From: Deltaproteobacteria bacterium
GTDB taxonomy: Bacteria; Desulfobacterota; Deferrimicrobia; Deferrimicrobiales; Deferrimicrobiaceae
Reading direction: 5' to 3'
NCBI GenBank assembly: GCA_016218975.1
Contig: JACRCO010000036.1
Span: forward strand, 1 to 43,115
DNA: 43,115 nt
Under the pieces are notes generated by a model, which saw only the letters and a program-made list of their open reading frames with translations, had not been told where the DNA came from and did no database searches. The position numbers and the translations under genes were made by a program. Below, one piece after another: positions 32,500 through 41,892 of this stretch. How positions within the stretch are numbered: the first letter of the stretch is position 1; each line of letters begins with the position of its first letter.

Positions 32500-33948
32500 T
32501 CAACCTCCGTCTTTCCCCGTGTGCGGCTTCCCGTGTTCCGCGGATTGCGCCGGCTTCCCCTCTTCGCGGAAACGGAAGTACTCCTCCGGGGTATTGATGT
32601 TCCGGAAGGAACGGAAGTCGGGGTCGAGCCTGGAAACCTCCCCTGCGGAGACCTTCCGGACTTTCACCTTGTCGAAAAAGGAAACGACCCTTCCTTTTCC
32701 CGCGTGGAGGGCATCCTCGATGGCCGGAAGCGCGCTTTTCCCGTACACGGCGTGCAGCGGCTCGAGCCCTTTCGTCCCCTCGGGGACGACCACGTCGTTT
32801 TCATCCGCAAGAGAGGCCAGGTGGCGGATCAGGCCGGGGTTGAGGTTCGGCATGTCGCAGGCGGCGACGAATACGCGCGGGTCCTGGCTGTGGAAGAGTC
32901 CCGAGTGGATCCCCGACAACGCTCCCATCCCCGGGATCAGGTCCTTCACTTTCGGGCAGGGAAGGAAATCGAAGAGCTGCGGAGTGTTGGTGACGATCAG
33001 GACGTTACGGAAGAGGGAGGCCATCTGCCGGTGGATCGCCTCGACGAACCTTCCTCCCTGGTAGGGAAGGAGAGCCTTGTTGCTCCCCATGCGGCTGGAT
33101 GCGCCTCCGGCAAGTATGACGCCGGTGACGCCGTCGATCCGCACTTCCTCGGGCGGAAAGGCGAGCCGTTCCGGGCCGGCATAAAGGTTGAACTTTCCCC
33201 CCCGCGCGTAACCGATAAGGGCGATCCCGTGCTCCCGTGCCAACCGGACCGCGAGGTCGGTCGGGGAGGTGCGCGAGGCGATAAGGACGATTCCCAGGGA
33301 GACCGCCTTCGATACCAGTTCGGACGAGATCCTGCCGGAGGTCACGAGGATCATCCCGGACAGATCGATGTTCTTCAGCAGCGCCTCGCCTGCGATCCGG
33401 TCCAGCGTGTTGTGGCGTCCTATGTCCTCCGCGTGCAAAAGGACGGTACGGCCGTCCCCGACTGCGGCGGAGTGGATCCCTCCATGGCTCCTGTAGTTCT
33501 CCGCGCGCCTGGCGAGTTCGTTCATCATGGTGAAGACGTCGGCCGGGGAATAGATCCGCTCTTCTTTTGCGGCAGCGCGGTCATTTCGCGGCAGCGGTTG
33601 CTGGAGTTTGAACGAGATCCCCGCGCCGCAGCCGGAAGTGAGCGTCGGGGTGAGCCTCGAGGGCACCTCGCCGCGAATCCGGACTGTGGCCGCGCCGAAG
33701 TCCCCGCATACGCTGAGCGCGAGCAGGTCGTCGGCCCTTTTCACCAGCCCCTGCATACGCAGGAACCCTGCCACAAGGTAAACAAGATCGTGTGGAGAAG
33801 CGATGAGCGTGGCGAGTTCGATTCCGTTGACGGTAAGCGCGATAGGGAATTCCCTGACGGGAAAGTGGTCGGTTCCGGAAAGCCGCCGCCCGTCGTATCG
33901 CAGTACGGGAAGAGGCGTTTCCGTTTCTTCCTTTTCCTTTTCGCTCAT
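32500..33948 (-). CDS. fdhD: FdhD-MobA fusion protein
   Basis: A 482-residue fusion. Residues about 20-262 are FdhD, the sulfurtransferase that passes sulfur from a cysteine desulfurase to the Mo/W-bis-pterin cofactor of formate dehydrogenase. It is recognised by EFPIALTVNG, HDLVYLVAGFL, ILVTSGRISSELVSKAV and GFNLYAG-type ends. Residues about 274-482 are MobA, which adds GMP to molybdopterin, with GVILAGGASSRMGSNKALL and GMGALSGIHSGL. The FdhD cysteine loop is SGC107GAG; the second cysteine of the classical CxxC is missing. The start overlaps the fdhE stop by ATGA. Fusing two steps of cofactor maturation is sensible because both act before insertion. Confidence 0.9.
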   Translation of the reverse strand: MSEKEKEETETPLPVLRYDGRRLSGTDHFPVREFPIALTVNGIELATLIASPHDLVYLVAGFLRMQGLVKRADDLLALSVCGDFGAATVRIRGEVPSRLTPTLTSGCGAGISFKLQQPLPRNDRAAAKEERIYSPADVFTMMNELARRAENYRSHGGIHSAAVGDGRTVLLHAEDIGRHNTLDRIAGEALLKNIDLSGMILVTSGRISSELVSKAVSLGIVLIASRTSPTDLAVRLAREHGIALIGYARGGKFNLYAGPERLAFPPEEVRIDGVTGVILAGGASSRMGSNKALLPYQGGRFVEAIHRQMASLFRNVLIVTNTPQLFDFLPCPKVKDLIPGMGALSGIHSGLFHSQDPRVFVAACDMPNLNPGLIRHLASLADENDVVVPEGTKGLEPLHAVYGKSALPAIEDALHAGKGRVVSFFDKVKVRKVSAGEVSRLDPDFRSFRNINTPEEYFRFREEGKPAQSAEHGKPHTGKDGG

Positions 33949-34793
33949 CGGCCCTTCTCGAAGCCTTCCTTGCCCGCCAGCAGATCCAGGTGAAGCGTAG
34001 AAAGATCTTCCGCTTCCAGCGGTACGTCTCCGTTTCCCTTGCGGGAATCCCTTGTCTTTATATACCGGGTGCACTTGCGGCAGACGCCCACGCGGACAGG
34101 CTCGTCTCCGGCGACGAAGTAGGACAGGCTCTCCGGATCCTGGTTCCCGCAAAAGGGGCATTTAAGCCTTGGAAAGGCCCACCGGAAGGAGCAGGCGGAG
34201 CAGGAGAGAAGCCGCTTTCCTTCTTCCCCTGCCAGTTCGTCCATACCCGCCCGCGATCCGCAGACCGGGCAATATCCTTCCTTCCAGCCTTCCACAGCCT
34301 TCGGATCGACCGATTCCGCGGCCACCGAAAGCGCGGTTTTAAGGGAAACTTCCAGTATGAACGTCAAAAGCGGCGGGCGGACGGAAATCGCGGCGGAGGC
34401 CTCCTCTACGCATTTCCTTTCCCGTTGAAGACAGGCGGAAAGGAGGGGCGCGAGGTCAAGGGAGTTTTCCTTGAGCGCCTGCCCGATCCGGTCGAGCTCT
34501 TCACCTCCGAGGGGATCGCGATTCACCCCGCGCATGACTCCCACGATGCCGTCGAGGAACGACGCCGCCCTTTCCCGATCGATGGAAAGGCTCTCCGGGG
34601 CGAGAAGGGGGAGGCCGCCTTCGATTCTCTCGGCTTCGAAACGATCGGGGAGGGAAAAGGAGATGCCGGTCTCCCCTTCCCTCCCGTCTATGTATGCGAA
34701 AAGGCCCTGGAACAGAGAAAGGATCTCACGGTACTCCGGCTTTTCCCGTACCGTGCGATCGAGGTGTTCGCGTTTTCTGGCGGTCTGCGGCAT
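33945..34793 (-). CDS. fdhE: Formate dehydrogenase accessory protein FdhE
   Basis: A 282-residue cytoplasmic maturation factor for respiratory formate dehydrogenase. The C-terminal rubredoxin-like region has four Cys-pair knuckles in order: YCPVCGS (about 173-179), LSCSACSFRW, LKCPFCGNQD and GVCRKCTRY. These bind iron or zinc in the family. The N-terminal part is helical. The gene is directly downstream of the cytochrome b subunit by 22 bp and overlaps fdhD-mobA by ATGA. FdhE acts on the catalytic subunit before Tat export, which fits the Tat signal on FdnG. Confidence 0.92.
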   Translation of the reverse strand: MPQTARKREHLDRTVREKPEYREILSLFQGLFAYIDGREGETGISFSLPDRFEAERIEGGLPLLAPESLSIDRERAASFLDGIVGVMRGVNRDPLGGEELDRIGQALKENSLDLAPLLSACLQRERKCVEEASAAISVRPPLLTFILEVSLKTALSVAAESVDPKAVEGWKEGYCPVCGSRAGMDELAGEEGKRLLSCSACSFRWAFPRLKCPFCGNQDPESLSYFVAGDEPVRVGVCRKCTRYIKTRDSRKGNGDVPLEAEDLSTLHLDLLAGKEGFEKGR

Positions 34794-34815
34794 TCTTTCG
34801 TGTCGGTTCGAATTT

Positions 34816-35427
34816 TTACTGGCCCGATATCTCCTTATACCATTTCGGATGGTGGGTTTTCGCCCAGATTTTTCGGACGTTCCCGTAGATCATGCTTTCG
34901 AGCGTGCCCGGGTTTCCGATGGTGGTCAGGTAGGCATGGACGATCACGAACATGATGAAGAGGATGAAAAGAAGTCCGTGTATCAATAGTGAGATCTGGA
35001 CGATGCCGATCGGGAACGACCCGGGGAACCAGTTGATGAATCCGGTGACGCCGAGAATGATCGTCGCTATCCCCATGAACAGCCCGTAAGCTTTTTGCCC
35101 GGCGTTGAACTTGCCGCTGTTTATGTGTTCCGGGTCCCGGTCGAGGTATCCTCCCAGCAGTTTGAACCATCGCCGGTCGTCCTCGTCGAAAAAATTCATT
35201 TCCTTGAAATGGTTGAAGAAGAGCAGGACGGAACTTACGAAGAAGACGACCCCCGTGTATTTATGGACGAAGATGGCGGCTTCCCCCCCGCCGAAGAGGT
35301 CGAAATATCCGTGAAAAATCCTGGAGTAAAGTCCCAGTCCCGAAAACACCAGCATGAAGAACGACACCATCACGAACCAGTGGAGGATCCTTTCCCTCGC
35401 GTTGAACCTTTCTATGGATTTACCCAT
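34816..35427 (-). CDS. fdnI: Formate dehydrogenase cytochrome b556 subunit
   Basis: A 203-residue membrane subunit with four helices, the usual size for FdnI/FdoI. It starts with FNARERILHWFVMVSFFMLVFSGL, whose His is a haem ligand, and has VHKYTGVVFFVSSVLLFFNHF and LIHGLLFILFIMFVIVHAYL with further haem-type histidines. It passes electrons from the iron-sulfur subunit to menaquinone, which the window's mqn-like genes would help make. It overlaps fdnH by eight bases, so the two are co-translated. Confidence 0.93.
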   Translation of the reverse strand: MGKSIERFNARERILHWFVMVSFFMLVFSGLGLYSRIFHGYFDLFGGGEAAIFVHKYTGVVFFVSSVLLFFNHFKEMNFFDEDDRRWFKLLGGYLDRDPEHINSGKFNAGQKAYGLFMGIATIILGVTGFINWFPGSFPIGIVQISLLIHGLLFILFIMFVIVHAYLTTIGNPGTLESMIYGNVRKIWAKTHHPKWYKEISGQ

Positions 35428-36199
35428 TGGCGCCTCCTCCCTTCTCCGAATTCTCCTCCTCCAGTTTTCTGGGTCCGAAGGTGACGTAGTGCGTCAGCAC
35501 GCCGATGATGCTGCCCCAGAATCCGATGAGCCCAAGGGGTTTGAGTACGTCCTTCCACAGGAAGACGGCCGTGGGAATGGAGGGGTTGGCCGCAAGGCCG
35601 TAGCTTTCAGGCTTGTCGTCCAGCAGGTAAAGCACGCCCAGGCCGGAGAGGTCCGCCTCTCCGTAAACGGTCTTCTTCGACGCCTTCGCCTTGGCGACGA
35701 GCCCGCTTCTCGGGCCGTACTGAAGCGCCTGCGTCGGGCATGCCTTCGCGCAGGCGGGGAACATCCCCGCCCCGATCCGGTCGGAGCAGAGGTGGCACTT
35801 GGAGACCTTCTCGCCGGTGCCGTAGCGCGGAGCCCCGAAGGGGCAGGCCGAAACGCAATACTTGCAGGAAATGCACTTCTCCGCATTGAAGGCGACGAAC
35901 CCTTCCCGGGTGCGGTAGAGGGCGCCCGGCGAAGGACAAACCTTCAGGCACCCGGCGTCTCCGCAGTGCATGCACCTTTCGTTCAGGAAGAGCCATTTCA
36001 CGTTTCCGCCGTCGGACTTCTCGACGAACCGGATCCGGTTATAAAGGTTGGGTGTCAGGTCGCGGGGGTTCTCGTAGGTCCCCTGGTTCACGGTTTTGTC
36101 GGGATCGAGCTTGTTCCACTGCTTGCAAGCCACCTGGCAGGAGCGGCAGCCTATGCAGCGCGACGTATCGACCAGAAATCCCATTCTCGATTCGGCCAT
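35420..36199 (-). CDS. fdnH: Formate dehydrogenase iron-sulfur subunit
   Basis: A 259-residue electron-transfer subunit with four [4Fe-4S] cysteine groups: CIGCRSCQVACKQWN (about 15-29), CMHCGDAGCLKVCPSPGALY (about 76-95), CISCKYCVSACPFGAPRY (about 109-126) and CHLCSDRIGAGMFPACAKACP (about 135-155). A hydrophobic C-terminal segment (LGLIGFWGSIIGVLTHYV) can anchor it in the membrane as in FdnH. It has no own signal and is probably exported with FdnG. The gene lies 7 bp after fdnG and overlaps fdnI by 8 bp. Confidence 0.94.
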   Translation of the reverse strand: MAESRMGFLVDTSRCIGCRSCQVACKQWNKLDPDKTVNQGTYENPRDLTPNLYNRIRFVEKSDGGNVKWLFLNERCMHCGDAGCLKVCPSPGALYRTREGFVAFNAEKCISCKYCVSACPFGAPRYGTGEKVSKCHLCSDRIGAGMFPACAKACPTQALQYGPRSGLVAKAKASKKTVYGEADLSGLGVLYLLDDKPESYGLAANPSIPTAVFLWKDVLKPLGLIGFWGSIIGVLTHYVTFGPRKLEEENSEKGGGANG

Positions 36200-36206
36200 G
36201 GCTATC

Positions 36207-39200
36207 TCACCCCTTGCTCTTGATATTGACCATGAACGCCTTCGTTTCCGGGATCATGGTGTTGGCGTCCCCGACCGTCGGGGTAAGCAGGTTCGCCGAG
36301 TCCCCTACGGCCGGCGTGCACCACCCGAAGCACCAGGGCATGCCGACCTGGTGGACGATGGAATTTGCCACCTTGAACGGCTTGAAGCGCGGGGTGACCA
36401 CGGCGACGGCATCGATCTTCCCCCTCACGGAGGAAACCTCCAGCAGATCGCCGTTCCTGATGTTCTTCTCCTTGGCCAGTTCCTGGGAGAGCTCGACGAA
36501 CTGCCTGGGCTGAAGCTCGAGCAGCCATGGGACGTTCCGGGACAGGACCCCGGTCTGCCAATGTTCCGTGACCCTGTAGGTAGTGGCCACGTACGGGAAA
36601 CGCTTGTCGTTCGAGGCGTATGCGTCTTCGGGCATCCCGTCGCTCGAGAATATCTTCGCGGCGGGATTCACCCGCTGTTTGGAAAGCGGGTTTTCCGCGA
36701 CCGGGCATTCCAGCGGCTCGTAATGCTCTGGGAAGGGGCCGTCCTTCAGGCCCGGCCCGAAGAGCGCAGCGACGCCGTCGGCCCGCATGATGTACGGCTT
36801 CTTCCCTTCCTTCTCGTTGCCCATCGGGGGCCACGGCCCGTCCGGAACGTCCCCCGCCCATGCGCCGAACTTGCCGTCCGGCAGCGGTGCGGCCGGGTTC
36901 CAGTAGATGACCGCCTTCTTCGGGTTGAACGGCTTGCCGTCGAGGTCGACGGAAGCGCGGTTGTATATGATCCGGCGGTTGACCGGCCAAGCCCACGCCC
37001 ACTCGTTGAAAAGTCCCAGGCCTGTGGGGTCCTTCTTCCCCCGCCGCGCCATCATGTTTCCCTTCTCGTTGTAGCTCTGGCAGTAGATCCAGGAGCCGCA
37101 GGAGGTGGTGCCGTCGGGCTGGAGCGCGGCGAAACCGGGCACCAGTTCCCCCTTCTTTCCGAGGAGCTTCTCCTTGGGCGGCTTCTGCCCCGGCTTCGGC
37201 TTGTTCGGCACGTCGGCTACAAAGTACCCGTTGATCTCCTTTGCCACGGCGTGAATGTCCACCGTCTTGACGGTTCCGTCGGCCCGCTTGAAGCCGTATC
37301 CCCAGGCAAGGTTCATCAGCGGATCGGGGAATGCCCCTTTCTCCTTGGCGTAGAGCCCCTTGATCCGGTAGAAGAGGTCGTTCATGATCTCGGCATCGGG
37401 TCGGGACTGCCCGAGCGGCTTCACCGCAGGGACTCGCCACTGCGCCATTCGTGAAGAATTCGTGATGCTCCCTTCCTTCTCGAACGACGCGGCGGCCGGC
37501 AGGAAGAAAACTTCCGTTTTGATCTTCGACGGGTCGACGCCCGGCCCCTTCCAGAACGACGCCGTCTCGTTGTCGAAGAGGTTGACGGCCACCATCCACT
37601 CGAGATTTCCGAGCGCCTTACGAACCTTCCCCGCGTTGGTGCCGGAGCAGGCTGGGTTCTGGCCCCATGCGAAGAACCCCTTGAATTTCCCGCGGGCCAT
37701 GTTGTCGAAGAGCATGATCCACGACAGGTTCATTCCGGGGTCGGTCTTCGGCAGCCAGTGGTATCCGAAGTCGTTCTGCTTCGTCGCCTTCGCCCCGTAT
37801 ATCGCCTTGAGGTAGGAGACGATGTACTTGTTCCGGTTCCCCCACCAGTTGGCGCTCATCGGGTCTTTCGTTTTCGGAGTGTATTTCTCGATGTATGCGT
37901 TCAGGTCCTTGATGTCCGCGGACGGCACCGGCATGTAGCCGGGGAGGATGTGGAAGAGAACGCCGTGGTCGGTGGAGCCCTGGACGTTGGACTCCCCGCG
38001 CATGGCGTTCACGCCGCCGCCGGCAACGCCCATGTTGCCCAGCAGGAGCTGGATGATCGACATCGCGCGGATATTCTGCGTCCCCACGGTGTGCTGGGTC
38101 CATCCCATCGCGTACAGGGAAGTCCCGGCCCGGTCCGGCTTGCCGGTTGAGGCGTATGCTTCGTAGACCTTGAGGAGCGTTTCCTTCGGCGTACCGGTTA
38201 TGTTCGAAACCATATCCGGCGTGTACCGGGAGTAGTGCTTCTTCATGAGCTGGAACACGCAACGGGGATTCGTCAGGGATTCGTCCTTTACGATCTTGTC
38301 GTCCTTGTCCTTGAGGAAACCCCACTTCTTGTTGTCGTAGGCCCGCTTCTTTGTGTCGTAACCCGAGAAGAGGCCGGCGAGCTCCCCGGGGCCCTTGAAA
38401 TCCGTGCCGACCACGTAGCTCGCGTTGGTGTACTTCTTGACGGGAAGCTCCATGTAGAGCTTGTTCTGAAGGATGTAGTTGATCATCCCGCCGAGGAAGG
38501 CTATGTCGGTCCCAGAGCGGAGTGGCGCGTATATGTCGGCCTTCGATGCACTCCGGGTGAAGCGGGGGTCAACGACGATGATCTTGCCGCCCGCATCCTT
38601 GGCCTTCATGATCCACCGGAAGGCGACCGGGTGGTTCTCCGCGGGGTTGGCCCCCATGATGAGCACTACGTCAGCGTTCTTTACGTCTACCCAGTGATTC
38701 GTCATCGCGCCGCGTCCGAACGACTCTGCCAGAGCCGCTACAGTGGCGCTGTGTCATATTCGCGCCTGGTGTTCTATGGCGACCAGGCCCAACCCCCTCA
38801 TCATCTTCTGGAGGAGATAGCACTCCTCGTTGTCCAGGGCGGCGCTGCCGACGTGGGCGATCCCCATCGTCCGGTTCACGACCGCCTCGATTTCCTTCTC
38901 CACTTCCTTGTCGCCCACCTTCTCCTTGACCTTGATCCTGGATTTGGCCTGGAAGGTGGCGTCCCGGGTTTTTTTCGTGCGCTTGGCTATCTCGTCGAGC
39001 GCCCAGTCCCAGTCGACCTCTTTCCATTCCTTCTCGCCCGGGGCCCGGTAACGCGGCTTCGTCACCCGGGTGGCGTTGTCGCGCAGCTGGATTACGGCGG
39101 AACCCTTCGGGCAGAGCGACCCCTCGTTGATGGGGTGGTCGGGGTCCCCCTCCACGTTGATCAAGTTTCCGTTCAGGGTGTGCAGGATCATCCCGCAGCC

Positions 39201-39356
39201 GACGGAGCAGTAGGGGCAGATGCTCGTCGACTCCTTCGCGTACCGGATCTGAAGGTCCTGGGCCTTCGCTTCGACCGGCTCGAGGGACAGGCCGAACACC
39301 CCGGCGGCCAGCCCGGCTCCGGAGAGCTTGAACAATTCCCTCCTGGAAATCGCCAT
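36207..39356 (-). CDS. fdnG: Formate dehydrogenase catalytic subunit, selenocysteine-containing, Tat-exported
   Basis: A 1,049-residue molybdo- or tungsto-enzyme interrupted by one in-frame TGA at 38756-38754. Reading it as Sec201 gives HQARI-U-HSATVAALAESFGRGAMTNHW, which matches the FdnG active site (E. coli Sec196). The N-terminus has the Tat motif SRRELFKLSGAG, then the [4Fe-4S] ligands CPYCSVGCGM and SLCPKG. Downstream are typical pterin-binding regions such as IMGANPAENHPV and GQNPACSGTNAGKV. The start is ATG at 39356, with AGGAGG eight bases upstream. It oxidises formate in the periplasm and passes electrons to FdnH and FdnI. It heads a seven-gene operon. Confidence 0.96.
38721..38737 (-). 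promoter_or_regulatory. Candidate bacterial SECIS hairpin in fdnG
   Basis: In the mRNA, CGGCUCU and AGAGUCG pair over seven base pairs (one G-U) around a GGC loop. The hairpin begins 16 bases after the UGA, within the distance used by SelB. Loop guanines are also a feature of known bacterial SECIS elements. The exact fold was judged by eye. Confidence 0.65.
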
Positions 39357-39499
39357 GCGTTGCACCTCCTTGGTTCTTGCGGCGTGTTTATCGGTAATAA
39401 AACCGTCGTGAGAACGTAAAAATGCTTCGGTTCTGTTGTCAGGGCACCTGCCTGGAGATTGAATATCGCGGGGTGTGGAATCGAAGGTGCGAAGAGATA

Positions 39500-39518
39500 T
39501 TATAAAATCGTTTTATAA
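39500..39518. promoter_or_regulatory. 19-bp AT-rich palindrome upstream of the formate dehydrogenase operon
   Basis: TTATAAAA-TCG-TTTTATAA is a perfect inverted repeat with 8-bp arms, centred about 150 bp upstream of the fdnG start. A second dyad, AATAAAAC (39608-39615) with GTTTTATT (39629-39636), lies further out. The first is a candidate operator for an unidentified regulator of the fdn operon. Apart from these dyads and the ModE site, the 39357-39777 region holds no gene. Confidence 0.5.
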
Positions 39519-39643
39519 ATTTCAATAAAAAAAACTCCAACAAATAATAGGGGTTATTGGTTGAGCCATATTTAGCTGCATTTTCCGCATATTATGATCG
39601 AATAGCAAATAAAACTTAAAAAACATGCGTTTTATTCTCGTTC

Positions 39644-39678
39644 TTGACTATATCGTTATATAACATACTATATAACGA
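39644..39678 (+). promoter_or_regulatory. Promoter overlapped by a ModE operator, upstream of porin-modE-tupA
   Basis: TCGTTATATA (39653-39662) and TATATAACGA (39669-39678) form a perfect 10-bp inverted repeat with a six-base spacer. This is the architecture and sequence of the E. coli ModE box (half-site CGxTATATA). TTGACT (39644-39649) is a good -35 box, and TACTAT/ACTATA about 16-17 bp later can serve as the -10, so the operator covers the promoter core. Molybdate- or tungstate-loaded ModE should repress this transcript. modE itself is the second gene downstream. Confidence 0.85.
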
Positions 39679-39783
39679 ATCCGCCCTATATCCTGCACGG
39701 GATTGCCGCGGGCCCGCATCCTTCGCCGAAGCGTGGGCCCTGCGGGATTGCGGGTAAATCGCCGAATCGAAGGAGGGATGGAA

Positions 39784-41031
39784 TTGGTCCGGAGAATCGT
39801 CGCCGCAATCGCTTTTGCCGTATTGTTTGCCGCCGGGACGGCGGGTGCAAGGACTATCGAGGAGATCCTTAAAGAGAAGGGAGTGATCACGGAGGCCGAT
39901 TACAAGGAGGCGACACGTTCGAAGCCCGTGGACTACAAGCTCGGGAAAGGGTTTACGTTTACTTCTCCGGATGAGAAATTCCAGTTGTCCGTCGGCGGCC
40001 GCATACAGCCCCGTTATTCATATACCGACGCGGAGGCGGTGAGCGGTTCGGCTCAAGACGCGAGCGAATGGAAAATACGCTGGGCGAAATTGTCGGTGGG
40101 AGGGTACGCCTACAGCAAGGATTTAACGTACAAGATCCAGATCGCGCTCGAAAACAGCGGGAACGCGAAGCTTCTCGATTACGCCTACCTTAAATACGGG
40201 TTCTCGGACGCTTTTGCGCTCCAGGCCGGGCAGTTCAAGGTCCCGTTTTCACGGCAGGCGCTCAATTCGGCTTCGGCGCTCCAGTTCGTCGACCGGTCCA
40301 ATGCCGTGGATGCGTTCAAGCCGAACTACGATATAGGCGCGATGGCCTCGGGAAAGATCGGCCGGGGGATGTTCGCATACAACGCGGGTATCTTCGGGGG
40401 GGCGGGACAGAGCGCAACCCGAACGACGAACAACAACGCCTTCGCGGCGCGACTGGTTGCCAGCCCGCTGGGGGAAGCGCCTTACAGCGAAACGGATGTC
40501 GGGCATCACGAAAAACCGCTCCTTTCGGTCGGAGCGAACTATTTCCGCAACACGCTTAAAAGGTCGGCAACGACTGTCTTCGAGAGCGTCACGCCGAACT
40601 ACGCTGCGGCGGCAGGCTGGCTCGGAAATGGAGCCTCGACTTTCGACAACACCGAGAAAGTCGACATCGATCAATTCGGCGGAGATGCGGCTTTCTTATG
40701 GAACGGTTTTTCGTTCCAGGCGGAGTACCTCGAAGGACGCGCGGAGGGGAAGACGTCGGGAAAAACTCTCCGCGCCCGTGGGATGTATGCGCAGGCGGGG
40801 TACTTCCTGATTCCGAAACGGCTTGAGGCGGCGGCGAGGTATTCGTACGTGGATCCCAACCGCTCCAGATCGAACGACATCCAGGCGGAGACCCAGGGAG
40901 CTGTCTCCTATTATTTCTTCGGACATAACCTGAAGCTGCAGGCGGATTATAGTAACATCCACAAGCAGGTTTCCTTGAACACGAGCACCGACAATAAGCA
41001 GGTCCGCGTGCAGGCACAGGTCGTTTTCTAA
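39784..41031 (+). CDS. Porin O/P-family outer-membrane porin, probably for oxyanions
   Basis: A porin of about 415 residues of the phosphate-selective Porin_O_P type. The signal peptide is VRRIVAAIAFAVLFAAGTAGA. A short helical segment follows (TIEEILKEKGVITEADYKE), as in OprO/OprP relatives. Then comes the barrel with FQLSVGGRIQPRYSY, LLDYAYLKYGFSDAFALQAGQFKVPFSR and the terminal strand VRVQAQVVF ending in Phe. TTG at 39784 is chosen because AGGAGG lies seven bases upstream; ATG at 39778 is only one base from it. The gene is under a ModE operator and is followed by modE and tupA. This suggests molybdate or tungstate as the passing anion, which is inference. Confidence 0.88.
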   Translation: MVRRIVAAIAFAVLFAAGTAGARTIEEILKEKGVITEADYKEATRSKPVDYKLGKGFTFTSPDEKFQLSVGGRIQPRYSYTDAEAVSGSAQDASEWKIRWAKLSVGGYAYSKDLTYKIQIALENSGNAKLLDYAYLKYGFSDAFALQAGQFKVPFSRQALNSASALQFVDRSNAVDAFKPNYDIGAMASGKIGRGMFAYNAGIFGGAGQSATRTTNNNAFAARLVASPLGEAPYSETDVGHHEKPLLSVGANYFRNTLKRSATTVFESVTPNYAAAAGWLGNGASTFDNTEKVDIDQFGGDAAFLWNGFSFQAEYLEGRAEGKTSGKTLRARGMYAQAGYFLIPKRLEAAARYSYVDPNRSRSNDIQAETQGAVSYYFFGHNLKLQADYSNIHKQVSLNTSTDNKQVRVQAQVVF

Positions 41032-41044
41032 AAAGGAGGATAGT

Positions 41045-41066
41045 CCGCATTTCTCACCGAATGCGG
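41045..41066 (+). other. Intercistronic hairpin between porin and modE
   Basis: CCGCATT and AATGCGG form a perfect 7-bp stem with an eight-base loop. There is no T-run, so it is not a strong terminator. It may stabilise the porin message or lower expression of modE relative to porin. Its sequence resembles the ends of the repeat at 22639-22822 (CCGCATTTTTCACC against CCGCATTTCTCACC). Confidence 0.5.
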
Positions 41067-41079
41067 GCCAAGGCAACCG

Positions 41080-41892
41080 GTGAGCCGTACAAAATATCCG
41101 CTGGAAGTATCCGGGACGGTCTGGCTCGGAAAGGGGGACGACGTCCTCCTGGGCAGCGACCGTATAGGGCTGCTGGAAAAAATCGGGGAATGCGGTTCGA
41201 TCACGAAGGCGGCCCGGGCGGCGGGGATAAGCTATAAAACCGCATGGGATATCGTAAGCGCCGTCAACAACCTCTCGGAAAAACCGCTCGTCCGGCGGAT
41301 GACGGGAGGCAAGGGAGGGGGAGGCACGGTCCTCACGGAGGAGGGCAAGGACGTCGTCCGAAGATACCGTGTCCTTCAAAAGGAACACGAGAGGTTTCTG
41401 GGTGGGCTTTCGGAGAAGATCGGGGATGTGGAAACCTTTTACCGGTTTTTACGGAGGATCGCCGTGAGAGTGAGCGCGAGGAACACTTTTTTGGGAAAGG
41501 TAGCCGGCATAAAAAAAGGTGCTGTAAGCACGGAGGTGACGCTGTCGCTCAAGGGAGGCGACACGGTAGTCGCGGTCATCACGAAGGAGAGCGCGGAAAG
41601 CCTGGGGCTCCGGAAGGGGGCGGATGCGTACGGCATCATCAAGGCGAGTTCGGTCCTGCTGGGAAAAGATCTCCACGAAGCGAAGATCAGCGCCCGGAAC
41701 CTGCTGTGCGGCACCGTGGAGACGCTCGCGGAAGGGCCGGTGAACGAGGAAGTGACCGTAAAACTTTCGGGAGGAAATATTCTGACCTCTATCATAACCC
41801 GGGAAAGCGCGAAGAAACTTGCACTGAAACACGGCGACCACGTATGCGCCGTCGTCAAGGCGTCAAGCGTCATCCTGGGGGTGAGCGGATGA
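41080..41892 (+). CDS. modE: ModE-type molybdate/tungstate-responsive regulator
   Basis: A 270-residue regulator with the complete ModE layout. An N-terminal LysR-like winged helix (about 20-110: LLEKIGECGSITKAARAAGISYKTAWDIVSAVNN) is followed by two TOBE/Mop oxyanion-binding domains. These are ARNTFLGKVAGIKKGAVSTEV..IIKASSVLL (about 131-193) and SARNLLCGTVETLAEGPVNEEV..VVKASSVIL (about 203-266). The start is GTG at 41080. It is preceded by the porin, and its stop overlaps tupA by ATGA. It probably binds the palindrome at 39653-39678 and controls its own operon. Confidence 0.93.
   Translation: MSRTKYPLEVSGTVWLGKGDDVLLGSDRIGLLEKIGECGSITKAARAAGISYKTAWDIVSAVNNLSEKPLVRRMTGGKGGGGTVLTEEGKDVVRRYRVLQKEHERFLGGLSEKIGDVETFYRFLRRIAVRVSARNTFLGKVAGIKKGAVSTEVTLSLKGGDTVVAVITKESAESLGLRKGADAYGIIKASSVLLGKDLHEAKISARNLLCGTVETLAEGPVNEEVTVKLSGGNILTSIITRESAKKLALKHGDHVCAVVKASSVILGVSG

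Noticed and set aside
41045-41066. Transcription terminator after the porin gene
   Set aside because: The hairpin has no T-run, and modE follows on the same strand within 50 bp.
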